Of a DNA stretch of 64,000 nt, positions 27,503-36,951 are shown piece after piece. Source of the stretch: Chitinophagaceae bacterium (GTDB lineage Bacteria; Bacteroidota; Bacteroidia; Chitinophagales; Chitinophagaceae); NCBI GenBank assembly GCA_026415715.1, contig JAOAGO010000013.1, positions 1 to 64,000 of the forward strand, in the 5' to 3' direction. The translations under genes were made by a program, and so were the position numbers. How positions within the stretch are numbered: the stretch's first letter is position 1; every line of letters begins with the position of its first letter. The notes under the pieces are model-generated. The model ran no database searches. It saw only the letters and a program-made list of their open reading frames with translations, and was not told where the DNA came from.

Positions 27503-27526
27503 ACCGGTCTCTGACCGGTTTTTTTA
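27503..27526 (+). terminator. Rho-independent terminator after the receptor block
   Basis: A perfect 7-bp hairpin (ACCGGTC, loop TCT, GACCGGT) runs directly into seven T residues, 26 bases after the barrel gene's stop codon. It ends the rightward transcription unit. Confidence 0.9.
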
Positions 27527-27559
27527 TTTTATATCGGAGAATCTCACAAACTTTGCACC

Positions 27560-28018
27560 ATGGAAATCAATATAAACACTCCGGCGCTTTTGTTTCCTGC
27601 TATCACTTTACTTCTGCTCGCTTACACAAATCGCTTTCTTGCCATCGCCAATTTAATCCGAAAGCTGCACGATGAATATCAGGAAGGAAAGAAACGGCAA
27701 TCCTTGATCAGTCAGATTCACAATCTTAAAAAAAGAATACATTATATACGATTTATGCAGGCACTGGGCGCCATCAGTTTTCTGTGCTGTGTGTTTTGCA
27801 TGTTTTGTATTTATAAAAACTGGATAAGTCCGGCCGAATACACTTTTGCTGCCAGTTTGCTTACCTTACTGGCTTCGCTTTTTATTTCCCTGATTGAAAT
27901 TTTTCAGAGCACCAAAGCCCTGGAAATTGAACTCAGCGACATGGAAGATTTGGAAAAGAAGTCAGGATTTTTTTCTGATCTTATCTCAGGAATCAGAGAA
28001 AAAAAAGAAAATCCGTAA
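27560..28018 (+). CDS. DUF2721 family membrane protein
   Basis: 152 residues. Three hydrophobic segments: residues about 7-25 (ALLFPAITLLLLAYTNRFL), 68-88 (ALGAISFLCCVFCMFCIY) and 95-115. Between the first and second is a charged helical part with the family's ANLIRKLHDEYQEG and HNLKKRIHYIR motifs. This is the DUF2721 layout; the family's role is unknown. An AAACTTTG sequence, one base off the -7 consensus, ends 5 bases before the ATG. Confidence 0.82.
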   Translation: MEININTPALLFPAITLLLLAYTNRFLAIANLIRKLHDEYQEGKKRQSLISQIHNLKKRIHYIRFMQALGAISFLCCVFCMFCIYKNWISPAEYTFAASLLTLLASLFISLIEIFQSTKALEIELSDMEDLEKKSGFFSDLISGIREKKENP

Positions 28019-28076
28019 GCCAAATGAACAAGGTATTGAATTCTTTTTCAGGATAAATTCACTTACTGAATTCACC

Positions 28077-29624
28077 TCATCCTGCCCATCCTTCACGGTC
28101 AAGGCTGCGGTATTGTATGGCTTCGGCCAGGTGTTCGGGACGAATCTCTTCACTTTCTGCCAGGTCGGCTATTGTTCGGGACACTTTTAAAATCCTGTCG
28201 TATGCCCGAGCAGAGAGGTTCAGGCGCTCCATAGCTGTTTTCAGCAGTTGAATACCGGCCGGGCTGATGACACAGATTTCTTTCAGCAGTTTGCTGGTCA
28301 TTTGTGCATTACAGTAAATGCCGGGATAATTCTGATACCGCTTCGCCTGAATATCTCTGGCTTTTATGACTCTTTTGCGGATAACCGCCGATGTTTCTCT
28401 GGATTTCATGGCTGAAAGTTCCTGAAAGGAAACGGGGGTTACTTCCACGTGCAGGTCAATTCTGTCTAACAAGGGCCCGGAAACTTTATTCAGGTATTTT
28501 TGAATGGCGCCGGGCGAACAGGTACATTCTTTTTCGGGATGGTTGTAGAAGCCGCAGGGGCAGGGATTCATGGAAGCAATCAGCATGAAACTGGCGGGAA
28601 AATCAACCGCCACTTTAGCCCGGGAAATCGTAACCTTTCTTTCTTCCATGGGTTGACGCATCACTTCCAGAACGGTTCGTTTGAATTCGGGAAGTTCATC
28701 CAGAAACAACACGCCGTTGTGTGCCAGCGAAATTTCACCGGGCTGCGGTACTCCACCGCCGCCCACCAATGCCACATCGCTGATAGTGTGGTGAGGCGAA
28801 CGGAAAGGGCGGCGGGAAATCAACGTAGCATTGTCGGGCAATTTGCCGGCTACTGAATGAATTTTTGTGGTTTCCAGCGCTTCCTGCAGTGTTAGCGGTG
28901 GTAAAATGGTGGGCAATCTTTTCGCCAGCATGGTTTTTCCCGCACCGGGCGGGCCTATCAGTATGGCATTATGACCGCCGGCAGCAGCTATTTCAAGCGC
29001 TCTTTTTATATTTTCCTGCCCTTTTACATCGGCAAAGTCTATGTCAAATTCATACTGTGAATTATAAAATTCTTCCCTCGTATTGATGGTAACTTGTTCC
29101 AGTCCGTTTTCGTCGTTTTCAAAAAAATCAATGACTTCTCTGAGGGTGGAGGCGCCATACACTTTAATTTGATTCACCATACCTGCTTCGCGGGAATTTA
29201 CCTTTGGCACTATTAATCCTTTAAAACCCTCTTTGCGGGCCTGAATCGCAATGGGCAGCGATCCTCTGATGGAACGGATTTCACCATTGAGCGATAATTC
29301 GCCCATAATTACATAACCAGAAAGTTTTTCGGCGTTTTTCATTTGTCCGGAAGCGCCCAGCATACCCAGCGCTATCGGCAGGTCAAATGCCGTTCCGCTT
29401 TTTTTAATATCTGCCGGCGCCAGGTTTACGACTATTTTGGACCGCGGCACATCAAATCCGTTTGTCTTGAATGTGCTTTCAATGCGATGCAGACTTTCTT
29501 TAACGGCATTGTCCGGTAAACCCACGATGGTGGTGTCTTTCCCTCCGCCCAACCAATTTACTTCTATCGTTATGGTTATAGCTTCTACACCGTGTACCGC
29601 ACTTCCGAATGTTTGAATCAGCAT
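28077..29624 (-). CDS. YifB-type Mg-chelatase-like AAA+ ATPase (ComM family)
   Basis: 515 residues from the ATG at 29624; the frame opens 10 residues earlier, but family members begin with the sequence found here (MLIQTFGSAVHGVEAITI). Order of parts: ChlI-like N-terminal domain with NLAPADIKKSGTAFDLPIAL (about 80-99), AAA+ core with Walker A GPPGAGKT, Walker B LFLDELPEF, and a C-terminal domain with PCPCGFYN and CTCSPG cysteine motifs and RAYDRILKVSRTIADL. ComM in other bacteria is a hexameric helicase that promotes branch migration during natural transformation. It is the last gene of a leftward run with the M1 peptidase, MutS-like and pyrC genes. Confidence 0.93.
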   Translation of the reverse strand: MLIQTFGSAVHGVEAITITIEVNWLGGGKDTTIVGLPDNAVKESLHRIESTFKTNGFDVPRSKIVVNLAPADIKKSGTAFDLPIALGMLGASGQMKNAEKLSGYVIMGELSLNGEIRSIRGSLPIAIQARKEGFKGLIVPKVNSREAGMVNQIKVYGASTLREVIDFFENDENGLEQVTINTREEFYNSQYEFDIDFADVKGQENIKRALEIAAAGGHNAILIGPPGAGKTMLAKRLPTILPPLTLQEALETTKIHSVAGKLPDNATLISRRPFRSPHHTISDVALVGGGGVPQPGEISLAHNGVLFLDELPEFKRTVLEVMRQPMEERKVTISRAKVAVDFPASFMLIASMNPCPCGFYNHPEKECTCSPGAIQKYLNKVSGPLLDRIDLHVEVTPVSFQELSAMKSRETSAVIRKRVIKARDIQAKRYQNYPGIYCNAQMTSKLLKEICVISPAGIQLLKTAMERLNLSARAYDRILKVSRTIADLAESEEIRPEHLAEAIQYRSLDREGWAG

Positions 29625-29684
29625 GGCGGGAAGATAATGAAAATTTACATTCACGATTTTTTATTCTGTCAACTCAACAGTTTC

Positions 29685-31277
29685 TCAGTTTTGCTGAACT
29701 ACAGAAATTTCAGCCAGCAGCGAAACATTGAAGTCAGGTAAAAGGGAAACCACGGCTTCGGAAACAGGAATATAAAATGTTTCATTCCTTTTGGTAATCT
29801 GCAGACAATGCATTTTTTCTTTATGATTTTTTGTTTTTAAAGCCATGTCTAAGGGAAATGTAAACAATGTGTTTTGCTTTTGTTCAACGGTAACCGAAAC
29901 TCTTTTTTTTGAAACCTCATAACGCCAGGATATTAGTATGACCGGATTTTCCGGCGTAAATAACCATTGTCGGAAAAAGGAATCCAGTTTTTTTCCGGAA
30001 TGAAATTCAAATATGTTTTGCAAATCGGCCGTTTCGGCATTTCTTCCGGCATATTTTGCATAAAAATCCCTGATACTTTTTCGGAACACCGTATCTCCGA
30101 GCTCTCTGCGCAACATGTGCAAAATCCAGCTTCCTTTCTGATAGCTGTTTGCATTGAGCAAACTCATCAGCTGAGGCGTGCTGTCAACTACCGGTCTGGT
30201 ATTTCTTTTACCGAAAGCCAGCACTGTGTTCCTGTCTTCCCGCATGCGTTTTTTCAGGGTGTCGGCGCCGTATTTTTGTTCCAGATACAGATGAGTAAAA
30301 TAAGTGGCAAATCCTTCGCTGAGCCAGAGATGGGCAAAACTTTTTTCCGTAACCATATTGCCGAACCATTGATGGGCTATTTCATGCGCCAGCAGGTCTT
30401 CCTCGGCGCGACGTCCGTTTACGGAATTTTCGTGATAAAAAATGCAGCTTGCATTTTCCATACCGCCAAAGATGGTTTTGGATTGTACGTTGGCTAATTT
30501 TTTGTATGCATAGGGCCCGATGTAGCGTATAAACCATTCAAGTACTTCCACCGCCTGTGCATAGTCGTAAAATCCTTCGGCTTTATTTTCAGGAAAAACC
30601 CAACTGCTCACCGGTATACAGTTTTTTACAAAGCCGGAAAATTGTACGGCAAATTCCGCCACACCGATTACCATAACCTTGGTAGGCAACGGCACATCTT
30701 CTTTCCAGTGTGAGAGTTTTCGTTTTCCGGAAAGCTGGGATTCTTCCCATAGTATTCCGTTGGAGATTACCTTGTAGTGATCCGGCGCAGTAATAACAAA
30801 TTCCACAGAGGCTTTGTCTGAAGGATGATCATGGCACGGCAGCCAATGATGTGCCCGATTAGGCCAGTTATCGCCAAAAAAAGTTCTTTTTCCGTATTTA
30901 TTCTTTGATATGATTAATCCGTCGGCGGGAATTCCTTTATAGCGGATATGGAATGTGGTGGTATCGCCCTTTCTAACGGATTGAAAAATGTTGATTTTAT
31001 CAAGCTTATGTTCAAAATTTAAAGAGCGGCCGGCCGTATCTGCAACAGATAAAACCATCATGCCTTTTCCTTTATTTATATTTTTTAAGTCCAGCGCAAC
31101 CGAAGACATATCGGTTTTGGGCAGAAGCCGGATCGTGGCGAGCCCCTGAATGCTGTCGTGTTCGTCAAAAAGATTCAACTCAAACCGGTAATGAAGAACA
31201 TCTGTCTGACTTTTTAACTGATGAAAGGCCCCTAAAAATGCCAGGGTAAATAACAAGGTGAAAATTCTTTTTTTCAT
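29685..31277 (-). CDS. Secreted M1 family aminopeptidase
   Basis: 530 residues from the ATG at 31277, which starts a signal peptide (MKKRIFTLLFTLAFLGAFHQ); the frame opens 11 residues earlier. The active site is canonical: GGMENAS substrate loop, HEIAH followed 19 residues later by the Glu in LSEGF, and a YxxGSW motif (QKGSWILH) near residue 350. Unlike the other M1 enzyme in this window it keeps the GxMEN motif. Probably periplasmic, trimming peptides. It lies 10 bases after the MutS-like gene and 60 bases before yifB, so it is likely co-transcribed with both. Confidence 0.9.
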   Translation of the reverse strand: MKKRIFTLLFTLAFLGAFHQLKSQTDVLHYRFELNLFDEHDSIQGLATIRLLPKTDMSSVALDLKNINKGKGMMVLSVADTAGRSLNFEHKLDKINIFQSVRKGDTTTFHIRYKGIPADGLIISKNKYGKRTFFGDNWPNRAHHWLPCHDHPSDKASVEFVITAPDHYKVISNGILWEESQLSGKRKLSHWKEDVPLPTKVMVIGVAEFAVQFSGFVKNCIPVSSWVFPENKAEGFYDYAQAVEVLEWFIRYIGPYAYKKLANVQSKTIFGGMENASCIFYHENSVNGRRAEEDLLAHEIAHQWFGNMVTEKSFAHLWLSEGFATYFTHLYLEQKYGADTLKKRMREDRNTVLAFGKRNTRPVVDSTPQLMSLLNANSYQKGSWILHMLRRELGDTVFRKSIRDFYAKYAGRNAETADLQNIFEFHSGKKLDSFFRQWLFTPENPVILISWRYEVSKKRVSVTVEQKQNTLFTFPLDMALKTKNHKEKMHCLQITKRNETFYIPVSEAVVSLLPDFNVSLLAEISVVQQN

Positions 31278-31287
31278 GGCGTGGAAT

Positions 31288-32604
31288 TTACAGGTTTTCC
31301 AACAGGTCAATTACTTTTTCTTTTTTCAGAATAACATAACCGATGCGGTCATTGCTGATACCTTCTTTAAGCTGATAGGTAAATGATAACTGATCATCCT
31401 GAAGCAGTGTTTCAAAAAAGCGAAAGAGGATATTCGGATATTTTTTCAGATTGTCGGCGATTTCATATAAATGGGTTGACAACACAAAAAGAGAGTTGGG
31501 AATTTTAATTAAACCTTTGATTACGGCCAGTGAGCACTTCATTGCATCCTGCACGTTTGTGCCTTTAAATAATTCATCAATCAGCACCAGCCATTTTCTG
31601 CCGTCGTTAATTTTCAGCACCGTGTTTTTTATGCGTTGCACTTCGTTATAAAAATAACTTTCACCTTTGGCGATGTTATCTTCTACATGAATATTGGTTA
31701 CCATACCGTCAAATAACGTCAGCTTCATGAAACGGGCCGGAACACCCATGCCAATATGAGCCAGAAATACGGCGGTTCCCAGCGCCTTTATTAAAGTGCT
31801 TTTGCCAGACATGTTGGCTCCGGTCAGAAATAAAAAATTTTGGGTAGCGCTCAGATGCAGATCATACGAAACCGGTTCAGGCAGCAAAAGATGATAAAGC
31901 CCTTCCGTCAGGATTTCAGGTCGTGACCGGTCAATGAATTCAGGAAAGGCGAGTCGGTAAGTTTTTACAGCTTTGGCCATGGAATACCAGGCATCTAATC
32001 GGCCATAAATTTCCAACAGTTCCAGCGTATTTGTTTTGTAGAGCCCCCTGAGGTAATAACCGAAATAGAGCAACTGACGACGGGTTAATTTTTCGCCGGG
32101 TTGGGTTTCCGCCAGTTTTCTGATCGGCGTTTCTTTTAATATTGATACGATGCGATCGACATAAACAGCAGCGCCTTCCGGCAACTCTGCGTTTTTGAGC
32201 AGTTCGCAGATTTTTTTCATCCCTCTGTAAAAATCTGCAAAATGCGTGAGCGAAAACTTCAGCATGGAATAGTCCTCCCGATGCAGCCACGGGTATGTTA
32301 GATTTGTTAACGAATAAGGTGATTCGCTGATGGGGTCAAATATATAATCATAAAACTTTTCAATCATCAGCAACGTGCCGTTGCTGATTTCCGCCGGCCA
32401 TTCGTCAATATGAAGGGCCAGCGTCTGAATCATTTTCTGTGTAGATTGAATGTGGCTGATCTGATGAAAAGGTTCGTTGAAAAACTTCTTCAGCCATTCC
32501 TTTCCTCGCAGAGTACGGGTAAAATCCAGTTTATGAAAAACGGAATATTCTTCTTCTCTGTGAAAAACCGATATGTCATTAAAACTCTGTTTGTCTATGT
32601 CCAT
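31288..32604 (-). CDS. MutS-related ATPase lacking mismatch-recognition domains
   Basis: 438 residues, about half of a normal MutS. It contains only the core/lever helices and the C-terminal ATPase: Walker A TGANMSGKSTLIKAL near residues 265-279, VEDNIAKGESYFYNEV, the Walker B segment WLVLIDELFKGTN and the His switch in STHLYE. The N-terminal mismatch-binding domain with its Phe-x-Glu motif is absent, and there is no Smr nuclease domain as in MutS2. Such short MutS relatives are common in Bacteroidota and their role is not settled. It sits 39 bases downstream of pyrC and 10 bases before an aminopeptidase, a context that does not hint at DNA repair. Confidence 0.88.
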   Translation of the reverse strand: MDIDKQSFNDISVFHREEEYSVFHKLDFTRTLRGKEWLKKFFNEPFHQISHIQSTQKMIQTLALHIDEWPAEISNGTLLMIEKFYDYIFDPISESPYSLTNLTYPWLHREDYSMLKFSLTHFADFYRGMKKICELLKNAELPEGAAVYVDRIVSILKETPIRKLAETQPGEKLTRRQLLYFGYYLRGLYKTNTLELLEIYGRLDAWYSMAKAVKTYRLAFPEFIDRSRPEILTEGLYHLLLPEPVSYDLHLSATQNFLFLTGANMSGKSTLIKALGTAVFLAHIGMGVPARFMKLTLFDGMVTNIHVEDNIAKGESYFYNEVQRIKNTVLKINDGRKWLVLIDELFKGTNVQDAMKCSLAVIKGLIKIPNSLFVLSTHLYEIADNLKKYPNILFRFFETLLQDDQLSFTYQLKEGISNDRIGYVILKKEKVIDLLENL

Positions 32605-32643
32605 ACGGAAGAAAATAGGATGATTTCAATAACATTTAAAAAA

Positions 32644-33987
32644 TTACCGCAAAAATTCAATACGCTTGCCGGTATGGGATTCATTCCATGTACCATCGTC
32701 ATACACAAGATGGCCGCTCACAAAGGTATGCGTTACGGCCGCCGGAAACACAAATCCTTCAAAAGGACTCCAACCGCATTTATATAAAATCGTATCCGAA
32801 GTAACTTGAGTTGTACGGTTGAGATCCACAATAACCAGATCGGCATAATAGCCTTCACGGATATATCCTCTTTCTCTGATCTGAAAACACTCGGCCACGG
32901 CATGGCTCATTTTTTCTGCAATGGTTTCCAAACGAATTCGTCCCTGTTTATAATAATATAACATCAGTAGTAAAGGATGTTGAATCAGGGGCAGGCCCGC
33001 ATGCGCCTTTTCATACGGCGGTTGTTTTTCTTCTTTCAGGTGCGGGGCATGATCGGTAGCAATAATATCCAGCCGGTTATCCAGCAAGGCCTTCCAGAGC
33101 GCTTCTTTATGATGCGGCGCTTTGATGGCCGGATTGCATTTTATCAGATAGCCCAGTTTGTTATAATCATCGCTGGTAAAATGAAGATGATGCACACATA
33201 CTTCTGCCGTAATTTTTTTTTCTTTCAACGGCATCATGTTGGTAAATAACTGCAACTCTTTTTCGGTGCTGATGTGCAGAATATGAAGGCGGGTTCCGTA
33301 TTTTTTAGCTATCTGTATGGCATACAAAGACGACTGATAACAGGCTTCTTCATCCCGAATGACGGGATGATCGGCAGCAGAAGGTTCACGGCCTGCCTGC
33401 CTGAATCTTTCCAGATTTTTCCTGATGATATTTTCGTCTTCGCAATGAGTGGCTATCAACACTTCGCTTTCCCGAAAAAGATGATCTAACGTTGGCGGAT
33501 TATCTACCAGCATGTTGCCCGTACTGCTTCCCAGAAAAATTTTTATTCCGCACACTTCATTTTTCTTCTGATTCACCTTTAATGCTTCTTCCGCATTTGT
33601 GTTGCTCACGCCCATGTAAAAGGAATAGTTGGCCAGAGAGGTTTTTGACGCAATGGCATATTTGTCTTCCAGCAAATCAATTGTCAGTACATTGGGTATG
33701 GTGTTTGGCATTTCCATGAAGGTCGTCACGCCGCCGGCAACAGCCGCTTTGGATTCGGTAGCTATGGTGGCTTTATGCGTTAGGCCCGGTTCGCGAAAAT
33801 GCACCTGATCATCAATACAACCCGGAAACAGAAATTTTCCGTGACCATTTATTTCACGGGCAGGTTCGTCAATTTTCGGAGCTATTTTTTCTATTCTTTC
33901 GTTTTGTATCAGTACATCAGAACTAAAAATCTTTCCTTCATTTATTATCCGGATGTCTTTAATCAGATATTTTTGCATATATGCCAT
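32644..33987 (-). CDS. pyrC: Dihydroorotase (class I)
   Basis: 447 residues; ATG at 33987, with an alternative at 33978 that is just as good. It cyclises N-carbamoyl-aspartate to dihydroorotate in pyrimidine synthesis. Amidohydrolase features: DDQVHFREPG (metal ligands His-x-Arg) near residues 60-69, the usual carboxylated-Lys position replaced by the FLGSSTGN region, ATHCEDE near 183, HILHIST near 233 and the final metal Asp in ATDHAPH near 312. The class I form (about 430-450 residues) is usual in Bacteroidota. First gene of a leftward run with the MutS-like, M1 and yifB genes. Confidence 0.92.
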   Translation of the reverse strand: MAYMQKYLIKDIRIINEGKIFSSDVLIQNERIEKIAPKIDEPAREINGHGKFLFPGCIDDQVHFREPGLTHKATIATESKAAVAGGVTTFMEMPNTIPNVLTIDLLEDKYAIASKTSLANYSFYMGVSNTNAEEALKVNQKKNEVCGIKIFLGSSTGNMLVDNPPTLDHLFRESEVLIATHCEDENIIRKNLERFRQAGREPSAADHPVIRDEEACYQSSLYAIQIAKKYGTRLHILHISTEKELQLFTNMMPLKEKKITAEVCVHHLHFTSDDYNKLGYLIKCNPAIKAPHHKEALWKALLDNRLDIIATDHAPHLKEEKQPPYEKAHAGLPLIQHPLLLMLYYYKQGRIRLETIAEKMSHAVAECFQIRERGYIREGYYADLVIVDLNRTTQVTSDTILYKCGWSPFEGFVFPAAVTHTFVSGHLVYDDGTWNESHTGKRIEFLR

Positions 33988-34014
33988 TAAATCGGTTTAC
34001 GAAAATTTTTACTC

Positions 34015-35727
34015 ATGCAAATTAAACAAAATCATGTCAGCCCCCTGAAAGTTAGATTTTGGTTTTTGGGGGTAAGCCTTTTTTTCTTAACGAAAGGAAA
34101 AAGTCAATCTACGTTTCTGGCTCCCGGCGAAAAGTCATTTTATGTTTTTGAACGATTGGAAATTTTGGCCCGAACCGACTCTCTGTTTAATTATTCAAAG
34201 GTTCGTCCGTTTGACCGAAAGGCGCTGATGGATGCCGTAAACCGTTATGCGTCCCGTTCCGGGTTGTCTCTTTCCAAAACGGATATGCACAATTTACGAA
34301 GCCTTAATCTCAATCATACCGAATGGCTGAATGAAACTGAACGAAACCGATATCTTTCACGAAAGCCTGTTGCCCGGCGTTTTTATCGTACGCCGGCTCA
34401 TTTGTATGAAGTGCACGTCAAAGATTTTAATTTAATTGTAGATCCCGTATTTCAATACACGATATCTGCAGAACAGAACAGCAGCGAACATCTGTTTCAG
34501 AATACAAGAGGGGTTTTTATTCGGGGAAAAATTGCCGATAAAATCGGCTTTTACTCTTACATTACCGACAACCAGGAACGAGATCCTACATATGTGCGTC
34601 GTTGGGTAAGCGAACGAAAAGCGGTGCCCAACCAGGGTTTTTATAAAGATTTTAAAGGAACGGGTTACGACTACTTTGAAGCCAGAGGGTATATTACCTT
34701 TCCGTTGATTCGCAAATATTCTCAAATGGCATTCGGATATGACAGGCAATTTATCGGGACGGGGTATCGAAGTTTATTTTTGAGCGATTTCGGCGCCAAC
34801 CGCCTGTTTCTGAGCCTGAACACCAGAATATGGAAAATCAATTACCGAAACCTATTTCTGGAATTACAATCTTCTGCATCGCCTGCACCGACACAACTGA
34901 TTCCCAAAAAATATGCTGCCATTCATCATCTGGACATAGGGCTTAACCGCTGGCTAAATGTGGGTTTGTTTGAAGGCGTAGTTTTCGGAAGAAAAGACCG
35001 TTTCGATTTCAGCTATCTGAATCCGATTATCTTTTATCGTTCCATAGAACAGCAAAACGGAAGTTTCGACAACGCCGTGGTGGGTATGGATGCAAAAGCC
35101 AACCTGCTGGGTCGTGTTCAGGCGTACGGACAGCTACTGCTGGATGAATTTTCTTTATCCGAAATAAAGGCCGGCCGTAACTGGTGGGCCAATAAATGGG
35201 GGTATCAGTTAGGCGTAAAATGCATGAACGTATTCGGCGTTCCGAATCTGGATGTTCAGGCAGAATATAACCGCGTAAGGCCTTTTACATACTCTCATTA
35301 TGACTCGGTGGCCAATTACACCCATTACAATCAGCCGTTGGCGCATCCGCTGGGCGCCGGCTTTGGCGAAGTGCTGGGCATTATACGTTATCAACCGGCT
35401 CCGAAATGGTTATTGCAGGGTAAACTTATTGCGTGGAAACAAGGGAAAGACAGTAGTCAGCGAAGCTTCGGCTCAAACATTTTGCTTCCCAATACGCCGC
35501 CTTTCAGGCAGGGTGATTACGGTTATAAAGTAGGAACCGGTTGGACAACACAAACTTTATATGCATCCTTATTATTATCTTATGAAATCAGAGAAAATTT
35601 ATTTTTAGAAAGCCATGCCGTTTTTCGAAAAGAGAAAACGACCGTGGCTCCTTTACAAAATCGTAATGTGAGTGTTCTTACAATCGGCCTGCGATGGAAT
35701 ATTCAAAGAAGAGAATTTGAATTTTAA
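34015..35727 (+). CDS. Outer-membrane beta-barrel protein, Wzi/RemB-like
   Basis: 570 residues with a signal peptide (VRFWFLGVSLFFLTKGKSQ; cleavage near KSQS). After a helical N-terminal part (about 30-110: LFNYSKVRPFDRKALMDAV) the protein is barrel-like with many aromatic strands (FAYD-type GYDRQFIGTGYRSLFLSDFG, LGVKCMNVFGVPNLDVQ). The mix matches the Wzi-type capsule assembly/RemB gliding proteins of Bacteroidota, which hold surface polysaccharide. No capsule or gliding genes are nearby, so the role is uncertain. Divergent from pyrC over 27 bases and convergent with lpxB. Confidence 0.7.
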   Translation: MQIKQNHVSPLKVRFWFLGVSLFFLTKGKSQSTFLAPGEKSFYVFERLEILARTDSLFNYSKVRPFDRKALMDAVNRYASRSGLSLSKTDMHNLRSLNLNHTEWLNETERNRYLSRKPVARRFYRTPAHLYEVHVKDFNLIVDPVFQYTISAEQNSSEHLFQNTRGVFIRGKIADKIGFYSYITDNQERDPTYVRRWVSERKAVPNQGFYKDFKGTGYDYFEARGYITFPLIRKYSQMAFGYDRQFIGTGYRSLFLSDFGANRLFLSLNTRIWKINYRNLFLELQSSASPAPTQLIPKKYAAIHHLDIGLNRWLNVGLFEGVVFGRKDRFDFSYLNPIIFYRSIEQQNGSFDNAVVGMDAKANLLGRVQAYGQLLLDEFSLSEIKAGRNWWANKWGYQLGVKCMNVFGVPNLDVQAEYNRVRPFTYSHYDSVANYTHYNQPLAHPLGAGFGEVLGIIRYQPAPKWLLQGKLIAWKQGKDSSQRSFGSNILLPNTPPFRQGDYGYKVGTGWTTQTLYASLLLSYEIRENLFLESHAVFRKEKTTVAPLQNRNVSVLTIGLRWNIQRREFEF

Positions 35728-35806
35728 CTGCACTTCATCCCGGCATAACATGTAAAGAGATTTTCGTTGTAAAAAAAAATCAGTGGATCATTTTAAGAAA
35801 AAATTT

Positions 35807-36928
35807 TTAGTCTTCAGTGCGGCTGAGAAAGCGCCATATAATATCCGCTGCATGAGAAGAAGCATTTCCTTTTTCAGCAAGCATGGTGCGGAGGACATCA
35901 TAATCTTGCAGCATTGTTTCTCTGTATTTGTTGTCATCCAGCAGTCGTTTCAGTTCGGTTGTGAGATTTTCGGGAGTCAGTTCGTTTTGTATCAGCTCTT
36001 TTACTACGGGTTTGTTCAGAATTAAATTTACCAATGAAATATATTTTACTTTCACCAGCTTTTTGCCAATGAAATAACTCAGCGGCGATCCCTTATAGCA
36101 TACAATCTGAGGCGTTCCGAGTAGGGCGGTTTCCAGTGTTGCCGTTCCTGAGGTTACCAGCGCCGCTTTGGCCTGACGAAGGATAGAGTAGGTTTTTCCG
36201 CTAAGCGATTTTACCTCAGGGTAATCTTTCAGAATTTCTTTATAAAAATCTTCATTCACCGAAGGAGCGCCGGCTACGATGAATTGATATTGAGGAAAGT
36301 TGCGACTGGTTCTCAGCATGACCGGTAATTTTTTTTTAATTTCCTGCTTACGGCTGCCCGGCAAAAGAGCAATAACCGGTTTTTCAGACAGCGGTTCTTC
36401 GGAGGCACTCTGAAGAAGGGAATTTTCAATTTCTGCTATCAGCGGGTGACCCACAAACTCAACTTCCCAATCCCAGCGTTTTTTGTAATATTCTTTTTCA
36501 AAAGGAAGTATAACTAACATTTTATCAATACATCGTTTCATTAGTTTCACACGGCTTTCTTTCCAGGCCCAAACCTGTGGTGAGATATAGTAGATGACTT
36601 TCAGTTTATTCTTTTTAGCCCATCGGGCCATGCGGAGATTGAAACCGGGATAATCTATCAGAATCAGCGCATCGGGCTGAAAGGCAAGTATATCTTTTTT
36701 GCAAAACCGGAAATTTTTCAGAATGGCCCGCAGGTTTTTAATGACTTCAGCAAAACCCATAAAGGCCAGCTCATCTATGTGTTTCACTACTTCACCGCCG
36801 GCGCTGCGCATCTTTTCACCCCCCCAGCAACGAATTACGGCAGCAGCATCTTTTCTTTTCAGTTCATGGATCAGATTGCTGCCATGCAGGTCGCCCGAAG
36901 CCTCGCCGGCAATGATATAATATTTCAT
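35807..36928 (-). CDS. lpxB: Lipid-A-disaccharide synthase
   Basis: 373 residues. Signature motifs of LpxB: IAGEASGDLHGSNLI near residues 5-19, GFAEVIKNLR near 58-67, IDYPGFNLRMA near 92-102, YYISPQVWAWKESR near 116-129 and LLPGSRKQEI near 190-199, plus VTSGTATLETAL near 258. It joins UDP-diacylglucosamine and lipid X to the lipid A disaccharide at the inner membrane. Last gene of a leftward operon surE - 98-residue membrane protein - lpxB. Confidence 0.95.
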   Translation of the reverse strand: MKYYIIAGEASGDLHGSNLIHELKRKDAAAVIRCWGGEKMRSAGGEVVKHIDELAFMGFAEVIKNLRAILKNFRFCKKDILAFQPDALILIDYPGFNLRMARWAKKNKLKVIYYISPQVWAWKESRVKLMKRCIDKMLVILPFEKEYYKKRWDWEVEFVGHPLIAEIENSLLQSASEEPLSEKPVIALLPGSRKQEIKKKLPVMLRTSRNFPQYQFIVAGAPSVNEDFYKEILKDYPEVKSLSGKTYSILRQAKAALVTSGTATLETALLGTPQIVCYKGSPLSYFIGKKLVKVKYISLVNLILNKPVVKELIQNELTPENLTTELKRLLDDNKYRETMLQDYDVLRTMLAEKGNASSHAADIIWRFLSRTED

Positions 36929-36951
36929 GGCGCCGATGAATTTATAGCTGA

